A stretch of 64,000 nucleotides of DNA. Source: Paraburkholderia sp. C35 (GTDB taxonomy: Bacteria > Pseudomonadota > Gammaproteobacteria > Burkholderiales > Burkholderiaceae). A program made the position numbers and the translations under genes. The stretch lies in the NCBI RefSeq assembly GCF_003121405.1, contig NZ_QBUY01000005.1, positions 124,001-188,000 on the forward strand. The letters are read 5' to 3'. Position 1 is the stretch's first letter. Each line of letters starts with the position of its first letter. This document shows positions 28,855 to 38,101 of this stretch, one piece after another. The notes beneath the pieces are model-generated. The model was not told the DNA's origin. It made no database searches and saw nothing but the letters and a program-made list of their open reading frames with translations.

Positions 28855-29010
28855 GCTGTTTCCTTTGATGTTTCTGTCAAGTAGATATGAAGCGCGTAGC
28901 GTTCAGGCGACTACAACGAAGAACTTAATGCTGTGCTACCGGCACCGTTGCATTGGATGTGCAAGCGGTTTGCCGGCGCTCAATGTGTGAGTGGAATAGT
29001 GACGCCAGCC

Positions 29011-30504
29011 TTAACGCTGCGGCGCTTCACGGTTTCTGGCTGTAGCAATGGCAGGCACGAGAACCGCGAAAACGACGATAGTCAAAGCAACGATAAAGAG
29101 TCCGACGAACGTCAAATGGACCGACTGATGCAGCGCCAGACGAATGGCGGCAAAGTTGTCCGTGCCGCCAGTTGATGACTCGATCACCTTGCGCAGTTGA
29201 TCGGAAGTGACGACGCCAAGCGTCTTCGAGTGAGCCAGTCCGTAGTTGAGCAAGGCGCCGAAGATGGTCGCGCCAAGTGTGCTTCCAAGGTTGCGCGAAA
29301 AGAGATTCGACGCGGTAGCGCTGCCACGCTGTGACTTGTCCACCTGCTCCTGAATGAGGACGAGAGAAGTGACGCTAAGCGCGCCCATTCCGAAGCCCAT
29401 AACCAGCGACCCGATAGCCGCAAGAAGCGGTGCGCTGTGAGGGGTCAAGGAGACAAAGACTATCGCGCCGACAGGGATCACTGCGCTTCCAACGATCAGC
29501 AGCTTGCGCAGATCGAACCTGTGAAAGGAGCGGGCGGAAAGCGTGGCGCCGAGCGGCCACCCCACCATCACCATGGTTAGCGCAAAGCCCGCGACCACCG
29601 GCGTGCGATGCAGCACGCCTTGAACATACATCGGCAGAAACGTTGTCAGCCCCATTAACGCCATACCGGAGAAAACCGTTGCGAGATTGGTCATCGCAAT
29701 GGGACGATGCCCCCACAGGCTAAACGAGATCATCGGGTCCGGGCTTCGCAGCTCCTGCCAGACAAACAGCGCTGAGCTTGCAACGAACACGGCGCCGCTA
29801 AGTATAGCGTGCGTGTACTGCGCTGTACTCAGGCTCGTCAAGCCGATCATGAGCGCGGCGATGGCGACGGTGAAGAGAACCGCACCACCGATATCGATCG
29901 ACGGCCGGGCGTCTCTTTCCTTTTCATGCAGAAACAGGACAAATCCTGCGGCTGAAATCAATCCGATCGGGATATTGATCCAGAAGATCCAGGCCCAGGA
30001 CAAGTCGCGAATAATACAGCCGCCGATCATCGGTCCGAGGACAGCTGCCGTTGCCCACACGCTGGCCAGATATCCCTGGACCTTCCCACGCTCTTTTGCC
30101 GGATAGAGGTCGCCAACGATGGTCAGCGTGACTGGTTGTATTGAACCGGCGCCAATGCCCTGAATGAGTCTGAAGACGATCATCGCAGGCATAGACCATG
30201 CGAAGCCGGCGAGCACCGATCCGACCAGAAAAATGGCAATGCCGGTCAGCATGATGCGCTTGCGGCCAAAGATATCGGCGAGCTTGCCGAAGACCACCGT
30301 CATGGCAGTCTGCGTCAGCAAAAACGATGAGAAAACCCAGCTATATAAATGCAGCCCGCCGAGTTTCGTCACGATCTGCGGCATGGCGGTCGAGACGATT
30401 GTTGCTTCGATGGCGACCATCGCCAGCGAGGCCATCACGGCTGCGATGACAAGTGGCCTGGATGTCGCCGATCTGGACGACAGGGTGGCTAACATTGTGT
30501 TCAT
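29011..30504 (-). CDS. DHA2-family MFS multidrug transporter (EmrB/QacA type)
   Basis: 497 aa with about 14 hydrophobic segments. The first reads MVAIEATIVSTAMPQIVTKLGG (DHA2 motif D). Motif A KLADIFGRKRIM and motif C GPMIGGCIIRD are also present. It is a proton-driven drug exporter in the inner membrane. It ends 156 bp upstream of the AhpD-like gene. A dyad located 57 bp upstream of the start (30561-30584) may be a regulator site. No regulator gene is adjacent. Confidence 0.9.
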   Translation of the reverse strand: MNTMLATLSSRSATSRPLVIAAVMASLAMVAIEATIVSTAMPQIVTKLGGLHLYSWVFSSFLLTQTAMTVVFGKLADIFGRKRIMLTGIAIFLVGSVLAGFAWSMPAMIVFRLIQGIGAGSIQPVTLTIVGDLYPAKERGKVQGYLASVWATAAVLGPMIGGCIIRDLSWAWIFWINIPIGLISAAGFVLFLHEKERDARPSIDIGGAVLFTVAIAALMIGLTSLSTAQYTHAILSGAVFVASSALFVWQELRSPDPMISFSLWGHRPIAMTNLATVFSGMALMGLTTFLPMYVQGVLHRTPVVAGFALTMVMVGWPLGATLSARSFHRFDLRKLLIVGSAVIPVGAIVFVSLTPHSAPLLAAIGSLVMGFGMGALSVTSLVLIQEQVDKSQRGSATASNLFSRNLGSTLGATIFGALLNYGLAHSKTLGVVTSDQLRKVIESSTGGTDNFAAIRLALHQSVHLTFVGLFIVALTIVVFAVLVPAIATARNREAPQR

Positions 30505-30560
30505 GAAATTCCTGCTTAAATGGCGACGGTTCAGGACATGATCCGCGCGTCACCGACGTT

Positions 30561-30584
30561 GATAGGCCTGGCAAACCGCCTATC
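30561..30584. promoter_or_regulatory. Inverted repeat upstream of the DHA2 transporter gene (candidate operator)
   Basis: GATAGGC (30561-30567) and its exact complement GCCTATC (30578-30584) are separated by 10 bp. It lies 57 bp upstream of the transporter's ATG, the position expected for a TetR- or LysR-type operator. The binding protein is unknown. Confidence 0.4.
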
Positions 30585-31255
30585 CCAAAGAAGCGGGAAT
30601 CTCCGGATGGCCTGGACTCAACTGTAGGGCCGAGCTTCGCGTTTTCTTCTATCCGAAAGATTCAAAGATCTGCTCAGGCGGCTCAACCGGATCTCTGCCG
30701 ACATTGCCCGACATGGAGGCGGACTATCCGGCGGGAACCGATGAACGAAGAATGAGCCTGTTCAGCTATAGCGTCCAAGACTGATTTGTTCTTGTCGCAA
30801 TTGGGAAAACGAATAGTTGAGACGCCGACTCGCAAGCGGCCCTGTGCAATAAGCTCGCTACGTCACAGTCGCCTACGGCGTTATTCGTGACCTGTTCGGA
30901 GAGCCGCCTGGTTTCTGGAAAGTTACCCAGCGGGAGCCGGGCGACATCTCCGTGATTCGCAACGCAGGCTGCTGTCGGTAACAGCGGGCATGACACGAAA
31001 GATGTGCCCGTGGTGGTGCGCTCGACGACATCCACGCCAATCGACTGCGAGGACGGCGTCCACGTGCGACTAAAGCTGCCGAATACATCGAGAGCGGTAC
31101 CAAGCGAGCTTTGTGTGTTGCAAATTATAATGATCTGAAAGCCGTCGAAAACCTGATGTATGAAGTAGTGCGGGGACACAATTTGCGGAAGCGGATCATC
31201 GCGAGAAGCAAATTATTCTCACGAGTTATATATCCGCCATATTTCCGCACTTCAT
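30585..31255. other. Long intergenic stretch, possible decayed sequence
   Basis: About 670 bp. Two overlapping frames (plus about 30950-31132; minus 31179-30766) have protein-like stretches but no domain, no ribosome binding site and conflicting orientations. I see no supportable gene. The last 100 bp upstream of 31256 are AT-rich and probably contain the promoter of the fusion gene. Confidence 0.3.
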
Positions 31256-32908
31256 ATGCTCACGATAGACGATATACGAATGATTCCCTTGTTTGCTGGT
31301 CTGCCCGACAGCGAACTTGAGCGGTTGGCAAGGTCCGCTGGCGATATACATTTGCAGGCCGGAGATTTTGCCGTACATGAGGGCGGAGAGCCCGCACTGT
31401 ACGCAGTGCTGGAAGGGAAATTAGAAGCCTTCAAGGTGTTTGATAATGTCGAGCGCACGCTGGGTTGGAGAACGCCCGGAAGTGTGTTCGGTGAACTTCC
31501 GCTTGTGTTGAGTTCGCCATTCGTTATCTCTTACCGAGCTGCTTCGCCCTCCCGCGTTGTGCGTGTCGACACGCAACACTACTATGCAATTGCGGCCTCA
31601 TGCCGAGAAATCGCAGTAAAAGTAGGCCTCCTCGCCCGAGAGCGCGTCGGAGGGCTGCAGGAAATCGCTGACGAGCCGCCCAGGACTCGGGCGACGATGA
31701 TCGGCGATCGGCTTGATCCCGCCTGCAGGGCGTTGCAACAGTTCCTGCAACGCAATCAGGTCAGCTTCGAGGTGACGGCGCCCGACGATTTCGAGAAGCG
31801 ATCTTCGGAGTCCGGGGAATGTTTTCAAGTAGATGATTTTCCCGTTTTAAAGTTACATGACGGGACTGTTCTCCGGCACCCGTCAACTCGACAGCTCGCT
31901 ACAGCGCTTGGCTTGCGAACCCAGCCGAGCCTTCGGGACTACGACACCGTAATTATCGGAGGAGGTCCGGCTGGGCTTGCGGCAGCCGTCTATGGTGCAT
32001 CTGAAGGTCTGCGTACTCTGGTGCTCGAGCGCGAGGCACTAGGTGGGCAGGCGGGTACATCATCGCGGATCGAAAATTATCTGGGTTTTCCGAATGGCGT
32101 ATCAGGGGAAGAGCTTGCAAGCCGCGCATTGCAGCAGGCAAAGCGACTTGGTGCAGAGATCGTGGTTGCGCGATCGGTCAGGAAAGTCGAGATTGGCGCT
32201 CACTGTCTACACCTCGACGGTGACGACATCATTCAGGCGCGAACAATCATCCTCGCGACAGGCGTCAGCTGGCGAAGGCTCGACATCGAGGGCTGTGACC
32301 GATTTGCTGGTAAGGGTATCCATTATGGTGCCTCGCGCGGCGACTCTGGCGGTACGCATGGTCTCGACATTTTCCTCATCGGCGGTGGCAATTCGGCCGG
32401 TCAAGCCGCTTTGAATTTCGCCAATCATGCACGGCACGTAACACTTGTTGTGCGTGGGGATTCGCTTGAGAAAAATATGTCCCGCTATCTCGTTGAGCAG
32501 ATCAAGGCAAAATCCAACATCTCCGTCCAACTCGATTCAGAAGTGACCGCGGTACGGGGAGACTCTCGTCTTTCGGAGATCTGTTTGCGGGATCGGTCAC
32601 ATGGAGAGGTGAGCTGGAAAGCCTGCGGGGGGCTTTTCGTTTTTATCGGTGCAGATGCGGAGCCCGGTTGGCGACCGATAGAGATCGCGCGCGATCAACG
32701 TGGGTTCGTACTCACGGGCGACGATGTCGTTAAGGCCGGGCGCTGGTCCGAAACTCGCGACCCTTATCTACTCGAAACGAGTATCCCGGGCGTATTCGCA
32801 TGCGGAGATGTACGACTGAGTCCAGTCAAACGCGTCGCCTCTGCCGTTGGAGAAGGCAGTATGGCAATCGCATTCGTTCACAAATATCTGGAGAGTCGGC
32901 GAGGGTGA
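31256..32908 (+). CDS. Cyclic nucleotide-binding domain fused to thioredoxin-reductase-like flavoprotein
   Basis: 550 aa in three parts. An N-terminal cNMP-binding domain covers about residues 8-125 (IPLFAGLPDSELERLARSAGD, GSVFGELPLV). A small Trx/glutaredoxin-like spacer covers about 148-220 (PACRALQQFLQRNQVSFE, FPVLKLHDGTVLRHPS). A two-domain FAD/NADPH oxidoreductase runs from 228 (VIIGGGPAGLAAAVYGASEG; second dinucleotide motif IFLIGGGNSAGQAA about 372-385; C-terminal GVFACGDVR). The CATC-type redox cysteine pair of true thioredoxin reductases is absent (GIHYGASRGDS instead), so it cannot reduce thioredoxin in the usual way. Such fusions occur in Actinobacteria and Burkholderiaceae. The physiological substrate is unknown. 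Confidence 0.88.
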   Translation: MLTIDDIRMIPLFAGLPDSELERLARSAGDIHLQAGDFAVHEGGEPALYAVLEGKLEAFKVFDNVERTLGWRTPGSVFGELPLVLSSPFVISYRAASPSRVVRVDTQHYYAIAASCREIAVKVGLLARERVGGLQEIADEPPRTRATMIGDRLDPACRALQQFLQRNQVSFEVTAPDDFEKRSSESGECFQVDDFPVLKLHDGTVLRHPSTRQLATALGLRTQPSLRDYDTVIIGGGPAGLAAAVYGASEGLRTLVLEREALGGQAGTSSRIENYLGFPNGVSGEELASRALQQAKRLGAEIVVARSVRKVEIGAHCLHLDGDDIIQARTIILATGVSWRRLDIEGCDRFAGKGIHYGASRGDSGGTHGLDIFLIGGGNSAGQAALNFANHARHVTLVVRGDSLEKNMSRYLVEQIKAKSNISVQLDSEVTAVRGDSRLSEICLRDRSHGEVSWKACGGLFVFIGADAEPGWRPIEIARDQRGFVLTGDDVVKAGRWSETRDPYLLETSIPGVFACGDVRLSPVKRVASAVGEGSMAIAFVHKYLESRRG

Positions 32909-33134
32909 GCGTGCCTTTCTTTGCTTCGAATGACAGCCACTTCGGTCCACCTTGGCGGCTCTTAAGGTTTGTGTAACTCGGCGTGATGGCAGTGGTGGGT
33001 TCAGTGTCGTACATTTCGTTCTCGACGATGTCCTGCGCATCGAGTTTCCGGGCTCAGGCGCCAGCAGCGAGACGGTTAGCACCGCACAAGTGGTGTATGT
33101 TTGCTTTATCGCACCAACACTTCGAGGACCCTAG

Positions 33135-34010
33135 ATGGATCGTTCCGATTACACACGTGAAGATACGGGCAATCTCGTGTTGCTAGAGCACGTCAATCTC
33201 ACCATACCGGACCAGCGTCTCGCGACGGTGTTCTACGTAAGCGCACTCGGGCTGACGCGCGATCCTTATCTGATGACGGGCGTGACGAACATGTGGATCA
33301 ATATCGGTCGCTCGCAGATCCACTTGCCGCACGGCGAGGCCCAGCGATTGCGTGGACATGTCGGGCTGATTGTGGGCACGCGCGCGGCGCTGATCGAGCG
33401 GCTGCGGGCCGCGCAGCCGCTGCTCGTCCACAGCCAGTTCGGGTGGATCGAACGGGACGACCGCGTCGAAGTGACGTGTCCATGGGGCAATCGTTACGAT
33501 TGCCTCGACCCCGATGCGCGTGCGCCAGCTGATCCGTGGTCACGCATCGACGTTGGCATCGCGTATGTTCAACTCGACGTACCCGTGGGCTGCGCGGCGT
33601 CGATTGCTGCGTTCTATGGCGAGATCTTCGCAGCCTCAGCAGACGTGCACGAGCGCAACGGATCGATGCAGGCCGTGGTGGCAGTCGGTGGGCATCAGCA
33701 GCTCATCTACGCGGAAACGCCCACGGCAAGCCGGGAATACGATGGGCATCATATTCAGATTTACGTGGCTAATTTCTCGGAACCCCATGCACGGCTCGCG
33801 GGACGTGGATTGGCGTACGGAGAAGAGCCCCATCAGTTTCGCTTCGCCGATCTCATCGATCCTGTCAGCGGTGCGCAGTGCTTCAGACTGGAACATGAAG
33901 TCAGGAGTTTGCGTCATCCGCTGTATGCGCGACCATTGGTGAACCGGACCCCGCGTCTGACTAACCGGAATTACCAGTTAGGTGACGAAGCGGTCAAAGG
34001 TGTGTTTTGA
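33135..34010 (+). CDS. VOC/glyoxalase-superfamily protein
   Basis: 291 aa with two VOC modules: LLEHVNLTIPDQRLATVFYVSALGLTRDP, GRSQIHLPHGEAQRLRGHVGLIV, and in the second half VGIAYVQLDVP, FYGEIF, YDGHHIQIYV. Conserved His residues at the start of the modules and in GHHIQIY could form a metal site. The enzymatic activity is not predictable. GAGGACC precedes ATG 33135. It is 227 bp downstream of the flavoprotein fusion and is probably a separate unit. Confidence 0.8.
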   Translation: MDRSDYTREDTGNLVLLEHVNLTIPDQRLATVFYVSALGLTRDPYLMTGVTNMWINIGRSQIHLPHGEAQRLRGHVGLIVGTRAALIERLRAAQPLLVHSQFGWIERDDRVEVTCPWGNRYDCLDPDARAPADPWSRIDVGIAYVQLDVPVGCAASIAAFYGEIFAASADVHERNGSMQAVVAVGGHQQLIYAETPTASREYDGHHIQIYVANFSEPHARLAGRGLAYGEEPHQFRFADLIDPVSGAQCFRLEHEVRSLRHPLYARPLVNRTPRLTNRNYQLGDEAVKGVF

Positions 34011-34389
34011 ATCGCGTCATTCTTTGATCGATCGATCGCGCAAAGCAGAGGGTTGGTGCGGCATTTGTGCGACCAATCGGGTCGTATGCAGCATAAGCAT
34101 TACGTTTTTCATGCCTTCTGTAGGTTCAAACGTCAACGCCACCTTGGCGATCAAAGCGGATCGGATCGATTTGGTCGCGTACGCCATACATTCCAACTGC
34201 ATATTGTTTGGCGTAATTCAATTGATCATTTTTTAATATGGATAGCTAAATAAAAATTCGGCGAAAAAGGTCTAAAAAATAGAAATCATGCAGCACGTAT
34301 GCGCCAGGTGAAATAAATCGCTCGAACTACAAACCACAAATGGAAGCGATCCCACTATTTAAAATTTCAGCGTCTTCGTGTATCGTCGC

Positions 34390-34497
34390 AGGTGCCATCC
34401 GACGGCGCGCTGGCGGCGGGTTTTGCCAGCTACGAACGCGCTAAACGCGCGATATTACTGTTGGGAAGTCATGCGCGATACGGCGCATGACTTTTTC
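34390..34497 (+). ncRNA. Candidate small RNA ending in a strong terminator
   Basis: A first hairpin GCTGGC/GCCAGC (34409-34414 with 34425-34430) is followed by a perfect 10-bp stem AGTCATGCGC/GCGCATGACT (34467-34476 with 34483-34492, 6-nt loop) running straight into five T residues. No coding frame of the strand ends here, so the terminator may belong to a short non-coding transcript whose promoter would be in the AT-rich block upstream. The 5' end is a guess. Confidence 0.35.
34467..34497 (+). terminator. Rho-independent terminator, 10-bp perfect stem
   Basis: Stem arms 34467-34476 and 34483-34492, loop GATACG, followed by a T-tract. The nearest rightward gene (VOC, ending 34010) is 450 bp upstream, so it could also end that transcript. 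Confidence 0.7.
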
Positions 34498-34884
34498 CCA
34501 TCCGATCCCGTAACGATAGCGGCTAGGGAGCCAGGGCGAGTTCTGATTCGCTGCGGATCAGTTGCTGCTTGATCGGGTGAGCCGCCAGATTTAATGGACG
34601 TTAGGGGCGACCTTCATTTTCGTGCAATTGTCCGGTTAGCGCGATCGCGGCTGCACGGGTCTTTGTGAGGCAGCACAATTATTTGTTGTCTTTAAGGTTG
34701 CTGTTTGCTATCTGCTTGCCGCATGTTGGGCAATTCGCCTGTCGCCGGCGGATTCAAGGCCTCCTGAGCGCATCGGACTCACTGGCGAAAGGGCGTGGGA
34801 CGTGGATCAAGATACCCGGTTGCGGCATGACAGCGCGAGGCAGGATTCTACGCGTATGTGCCGGCGATCGCCTGCCCAGCAATC

Positions 34885-35094
34885 TCACTGGGGCACAAGC
34901 GCCTCCAGCTGAGCCTGTGCAGTCTCTTCCGGGTGCAGACGACGATACTCGTCAAATAGTTGGGAGCAGAGTCGCGCGAGGTCGTCGAGGTACACAGCCT
35001 GATCTGCGTGTTCAATTTCACGTGCGTTCAGCACGTCGTCAAGTACGGGGGCGAGGCGACGCAACCGTCGAAAAGTGTCTAAGTCCAGTTCCAT
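34885..35094 (-). CDS. Small hypothetical protein (69 aa)
   Basis: From ATG 35094, preceded by AGGAACTGAG. It is acidic, helical and without signal peptide (MELDLDTFRRLRRLAPVLDDVL, then YLDDLARLCSQLFDEYRRLHPEE). No family is recognised. Isolated in a gene-poor area. Confidence 0.5.
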   Translation of the reverse strand: MELDLDTFRRLRRLAPVLDDVLNAREIEHADQAVYLDDLARLCSQLFDEYRRLHPEETAQAQLEALVPQ

Positions 35095-35510
35095 CTCAGT
35101 TCCTGTGATCACGCGAATGCTAGCCCTTCACCGTTACGGCAGGTTTACCGTAGGTCTGGTAACGAGCAACTCCTGAGGAAACGTGTTCACGTACGACGGG
35201 CCTCAAGCATTCGATACGCTAACACGCCGGAAAAACGCACGCCGTTTAGGGCATCGATGGGCGTAGGGCGTCAGACCGAATTGAACAGCGGTGGTTCAGA
35301 AATTATTCCGCACTGCACCAATTCTTAATCGACAAGATCAACAATCTCCGGCAAACAGTTGCTGCATAACGCCTCGGAGTATCGGCACAGAACAGGATAG
35401 GCCGAATGCTGGCCGATTGCATGGCGAACAGCAAGGCTGTCTTGTGCGTTGCACACAAAAACAATATGTTCAAAAACGCAGAAAGGGAATACCCTTAGAA
35501 AACTTCCCTA
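35095..35510. other. Intergenic, no gene seen
   Basis: About 415 bp upstream of the Uma2-like gene. No supportable frame or structured element was found. Confidence 0.35.
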
Positions 35511-36041
35511 TTGAGGCGTTTGCTTGTGTCGACTCTTCTGGAACAGGACGGACTGGTAGCAACCTGGTGTCGAATCAACGTTGGTGCGGAACACAGTAGC
35601 GCTGTTTGTTCTGAGGTGGGTCAACACGGTGAAGTGGTAGCGTTTCCACAACAGTCAGCCCGGCGACAGATCATTGCGACGGATGTCTACTGTCAGATTA
35701 CCGAGCAGATCGGTCATATCGCCGGGATGTCGACTGCCGTCATGACGCGGTCGTTCGGTATCCGTGTGCCAGACGTGGTGTGGATGCTCCCAGAGAAGTG
35801 GGAAGGAATTGACCGGGATCTCCCTGTTCCGTTTGCGCCAGATCTCTGTGTGGAAGTGCTTCTGGATCGGCCTACGACAGGCATTGCAAACAGAGTGAAC
35901 GCTTATCTGGAAAGCGGCGCTCGCGAAGTCGCTATCATCAGATCACGCGGTCAGGTGCAGTTTTATGGCACCGAGGGACAACGGAAGCAATCCATCTTCG
36001 ACATCTCGCTGTCGCTCGAATCAATCTACTTCGACGCTTGA
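35511..36041 (+). CDS. Uma2 (DUF820)-like protein with altered PD-(D/E)xK site
   Basis: The central part fits the Uma2 restriction-endonuclease-like fold: RRQIIATDVYCQITEQIG, then IRVPDVVWMLPEKW with the first acidic residue, then APDLCVEVLL with the second. The lysine normally found after the EVL strand (usually K...YL..GA) is not present (ANRVNAYLESGAREV), so nuclease activity is doubtful. The only upstream start is TTG 35511, and the N-terminus is shorter than usual. It could be a decaying Uma2 gene. These genes are common in accessory regions. Confidence 0.6.
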   Translation: MRRLLVSTLLEQDGLVATWCRINVGAEHSSAVCSEVGQHGEVVAFPQQSARRQIIATDVYCQITEQIGHIAGMSTAVMTRSFGIRVPDVVWMLPEKWEGIDRDLPVPFAPDLCVEVLLDRPTTGIANRVNAYLESGAREVAIIRSRGQVQFYGTEGQRKQSIFDISLSLESIYFDA

Positions 36042-36368
36042 ACTATCCCGGCCTGAAGGCTAGAGCTTCCCTTGAAGCGTGGTTTTTGGATGGAACCTTC
36101 TGACTCTGCGCTCCCGGCGTAAGCGGTGCAGTCGAACCGCCGATCGCGGCTTACGCGCCTCGCTTGTGGCGTGACTCATTCTGGAACGCAACCCGATGGC
36201 GACCTGACGCAGGCCGCGGCGAACATTGCCGCTGAAAGTAGCCTGGAGCTTCAGGCAGTGGTGGGCGGGCAGTGCGTGCCGACGTAGAGCGTCATAATCC
36301 CCAGCGGGCGCTACGCAATGCCAGACGGCTTGCGGGCGCGCTGGAACGATATTCGCGACGACTACGAA
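36042..36368. other. Intergenic, no supportable gene
   Basis: About 330 bp between the Uma2-like gene and the convergent ypfJ gene. Short frames have no start signals or domains and may be decayed coding sequence. Confidence 0.3.
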
Positions 36369-37232
36369 TCATAGCGACTGCGCTGAAAACGTGTCGCACT
36401 GGCGGATATCGCCGCTCGACAAGCCGCGCCGCAGCCAGCGCTGCCGTTGCTCACTTGTTCCGTGCGTAAATGCTTCGGGCACGACACGCCCCTGCGATTG
36501 CCGTTGCAGAAGGTCGTCGCCGATTGCGCCGGCTGCGTTGAGACCCTGTTCGAAATCGCCCGGCTCGATCAGCCTGGCATTTTGTTGCTTCGCGACGGCA
36601 GCCCATACACCGGCAAAACAGTCGGCCTGCAATTCAAGACGCACGGACAACGCGTTGCGCCGTGCGCCAGACATACGCGCACGGGCCGCTTCATACTTGT
36701 CAGAGATGCCCAGGACGTTCTGCACGTGATGTCCGACCTCGTGCGCGATCACGTACGCTTGTGCGAAATCACCACCGGCACCGAAGCGGTCACGCAATTC
36801 ACGATAGAACGACAAATCGATATACACGGTGCGGTCAGGCGGGCAGTAGAAAGGGCCCATGGCGGACTGACCGGTACCGCAAGCAGTTGGCGTTGCGTCG
36901 GTGAAGAGCACGAGTTTGGGCGCCGGGTAGTCCTGGTTGAAGCGCGTCCGGAAGATCAGTTGCCAGGTGCGCTCCGTATTACCGAGCACACGACGTACAA
37001 ACTGGCTGCCCGGATCTTCGACGGGACGCGCGTTCGTCGGCCCTGGGTGCTGTTGGGCGCTGCCCTGGAGCACCTGTGCACCATTGATGATGGTGAGTGG
37101 ATTGATGCCAAAGAAATACGAAGCGGCCAGCGCGATGATGATGGTGCCTATACCGACGCCACCTCCTACCCGCATTCCGCCGCCTCGCCGGTCTTCGACG
37201 TTCTGACTTTCTGCTTCATCATCAAGGCGCAT
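36369..37232 (-). CDS. ypfJ: YpfJ-family neutral zinc metallopeptidase
   Basis: 287 aa from ATG 37232, with a strong AGGAGGAAAC directly upstream. A single N-terminal membrane helix (about 24-42) anchors a periplasmic domain carrying the zinc motif HEVGHH (164-169) and the family landmarks QSAMGPFYCPPDRTVYIDLSFY and LELQADCFAGVWA (third ligand region). Length and order fit the KPN_02809/YpfJ family, whose substrates are unknown. Single-gene unit. Confidence 0.92.
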   Translation of the reverse strand: MRLDDEAESQNVEDRRGGGMRVGGGVGIGTIIIALAASYFFGINPLTIINGAQVLQGSAQQHPGPTNARPVEDPGSQFVRRVLGNTERTWQLIFRTRFNQDYPAPKLVLFTDATPTACGTGQSAMGPFYCPPDRTVYIDLSFYRELRDRFGAGGDFAQAYVIAHEVGHHVQNVLGISDKYEAARARMSGARRNALSVRLELQADCFAGVWAAVAKQQNARLIEPGDFEQGLNAAGAIGDDLLQRQSQGRVVPEAFTHGTSEQRQRWLRRGLSSGDIRQCDTFSAQSL

Positions 37233-37627
37233 GTTTCCTCCTATGTCTCGCATATTTGCGCGACAACTTGATCCGTCTCAAACGGATTTTATATGCCGGC
37301 GCCGGGCTCACAGGTCGCGGCTTGAGATGAAAGATAGACGCGCACCGGTACAGGTATATCCGACGAACGACGGTCCCGGGCGGCACACAGTGTCAATCCG
37401 GATGTGACGCTTGGGACGATAGCCGTCTCTCCTTTCTGGCAAGGCACTTGGGCCAGATTCAAATGTCGGGGCAATTGTCAAAAACTGACCGCCGAGTCGG
37501 CTTTGGCAACCAGACACGGAGCATACGGGATGGCGCTGCACTGGCAATTCCGAGCGGCGAGTACGGACTAAACTGGAAGCGACGTCCTAGTCATATCCAT
37601 CGAGTAGCAAAGCGTCACCATCCTAAT
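37233..37627. other. Intergenic, no gene seen
   Basis: About 395 bp between ypfJ and the RES toxin gene. No gene or clear RNA structure was found. The promoter of ypfJ should lie at its left end. Confidence 0.35.
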
Positions 37628-38101
37628 CTAGGAGTGTCCGACCGACGGCATCCCAAAGAGGCGGTCGTCCCATACCACGGGTTGCGGCTCGGTCACGGCA
37701 ATCCGCGCCGCGTCGGGGTGTGCGGGATTGCCCAGCACGTTGAATTCTGCACGGACGACGCCGGAAGGTACGATCAGGAGCGCGGTCCGCGACTCGGTCA
37801 GCCAGGCGTCGCCGAACTCCCTTGCCGCCTGCAGTGCTGGCGCATCCCATCCCCTAGGCAACGATTCGACCGAATGGCGTTCGACGCGAATATCGTCGGG
37901 AACCGCTGCTTCAACCCATCCGTGTGTCTTCGGTACCTTGCCGATGCGCGCATGAACAAGAACCTCGAGCATCGCACCGGCGAAGGTCGACGCGGCGTAG
38001 CTGACCGGTCGCCCCGGGCTATTGAAGCGACCGCCCACCAGCATCGCGCCAGTGCCACTCCAGACCGTGTGTCGAGTGTCGGCGATTCGAAACAGCTTCA
38101 C
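37628..38101 (-). CDS. RES-domain NAD+-degrading toxin
   Basis: 157 aa with the RES signature residues Arg25 (GGRFNSPG), Tyr35, Glu46 (AMLEVLVH) and Ser113 (VPSGVVRAEFNVLGNPAHPD). RES toxins such as MbcT and Pp_ResT degrade NAD+ by phosphorolysis or hydrolysis. All key residues are present. The start overlaps the antitoxin's stop (ATGA at 38098-38101), so toxin translation is coupled to antitoxin translation. Confidence 0.92.
   Translation of the reverse strand: MKLFRIADTRHTVWSGTGAMLVGGRFNSPGRPVSYAASTFAGAMLEVLVHARIGKVPKTHGWVEAAVPDDIRVERHSVESLPRGWDAPALQAAREFGDAWLTESRTALLIVPSGVVRAEFNVLGNPAHPDAARIAVTEPQPVVWDDRLFGMPSVGHS

Larger units (their letters stand above)
34011..34884. other. AT-rich gene-free stretch containing an RNA candidate
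   Basis: About 870 bp with no supportable protein gene. Positions 34200-34380 are much more AT-rich than the surroundings. A structured RNA candidate with a strong terminator occupies about 34390-34497 (listed separately). After 34500 nothing recognisable was found. Confidence 0.45.
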
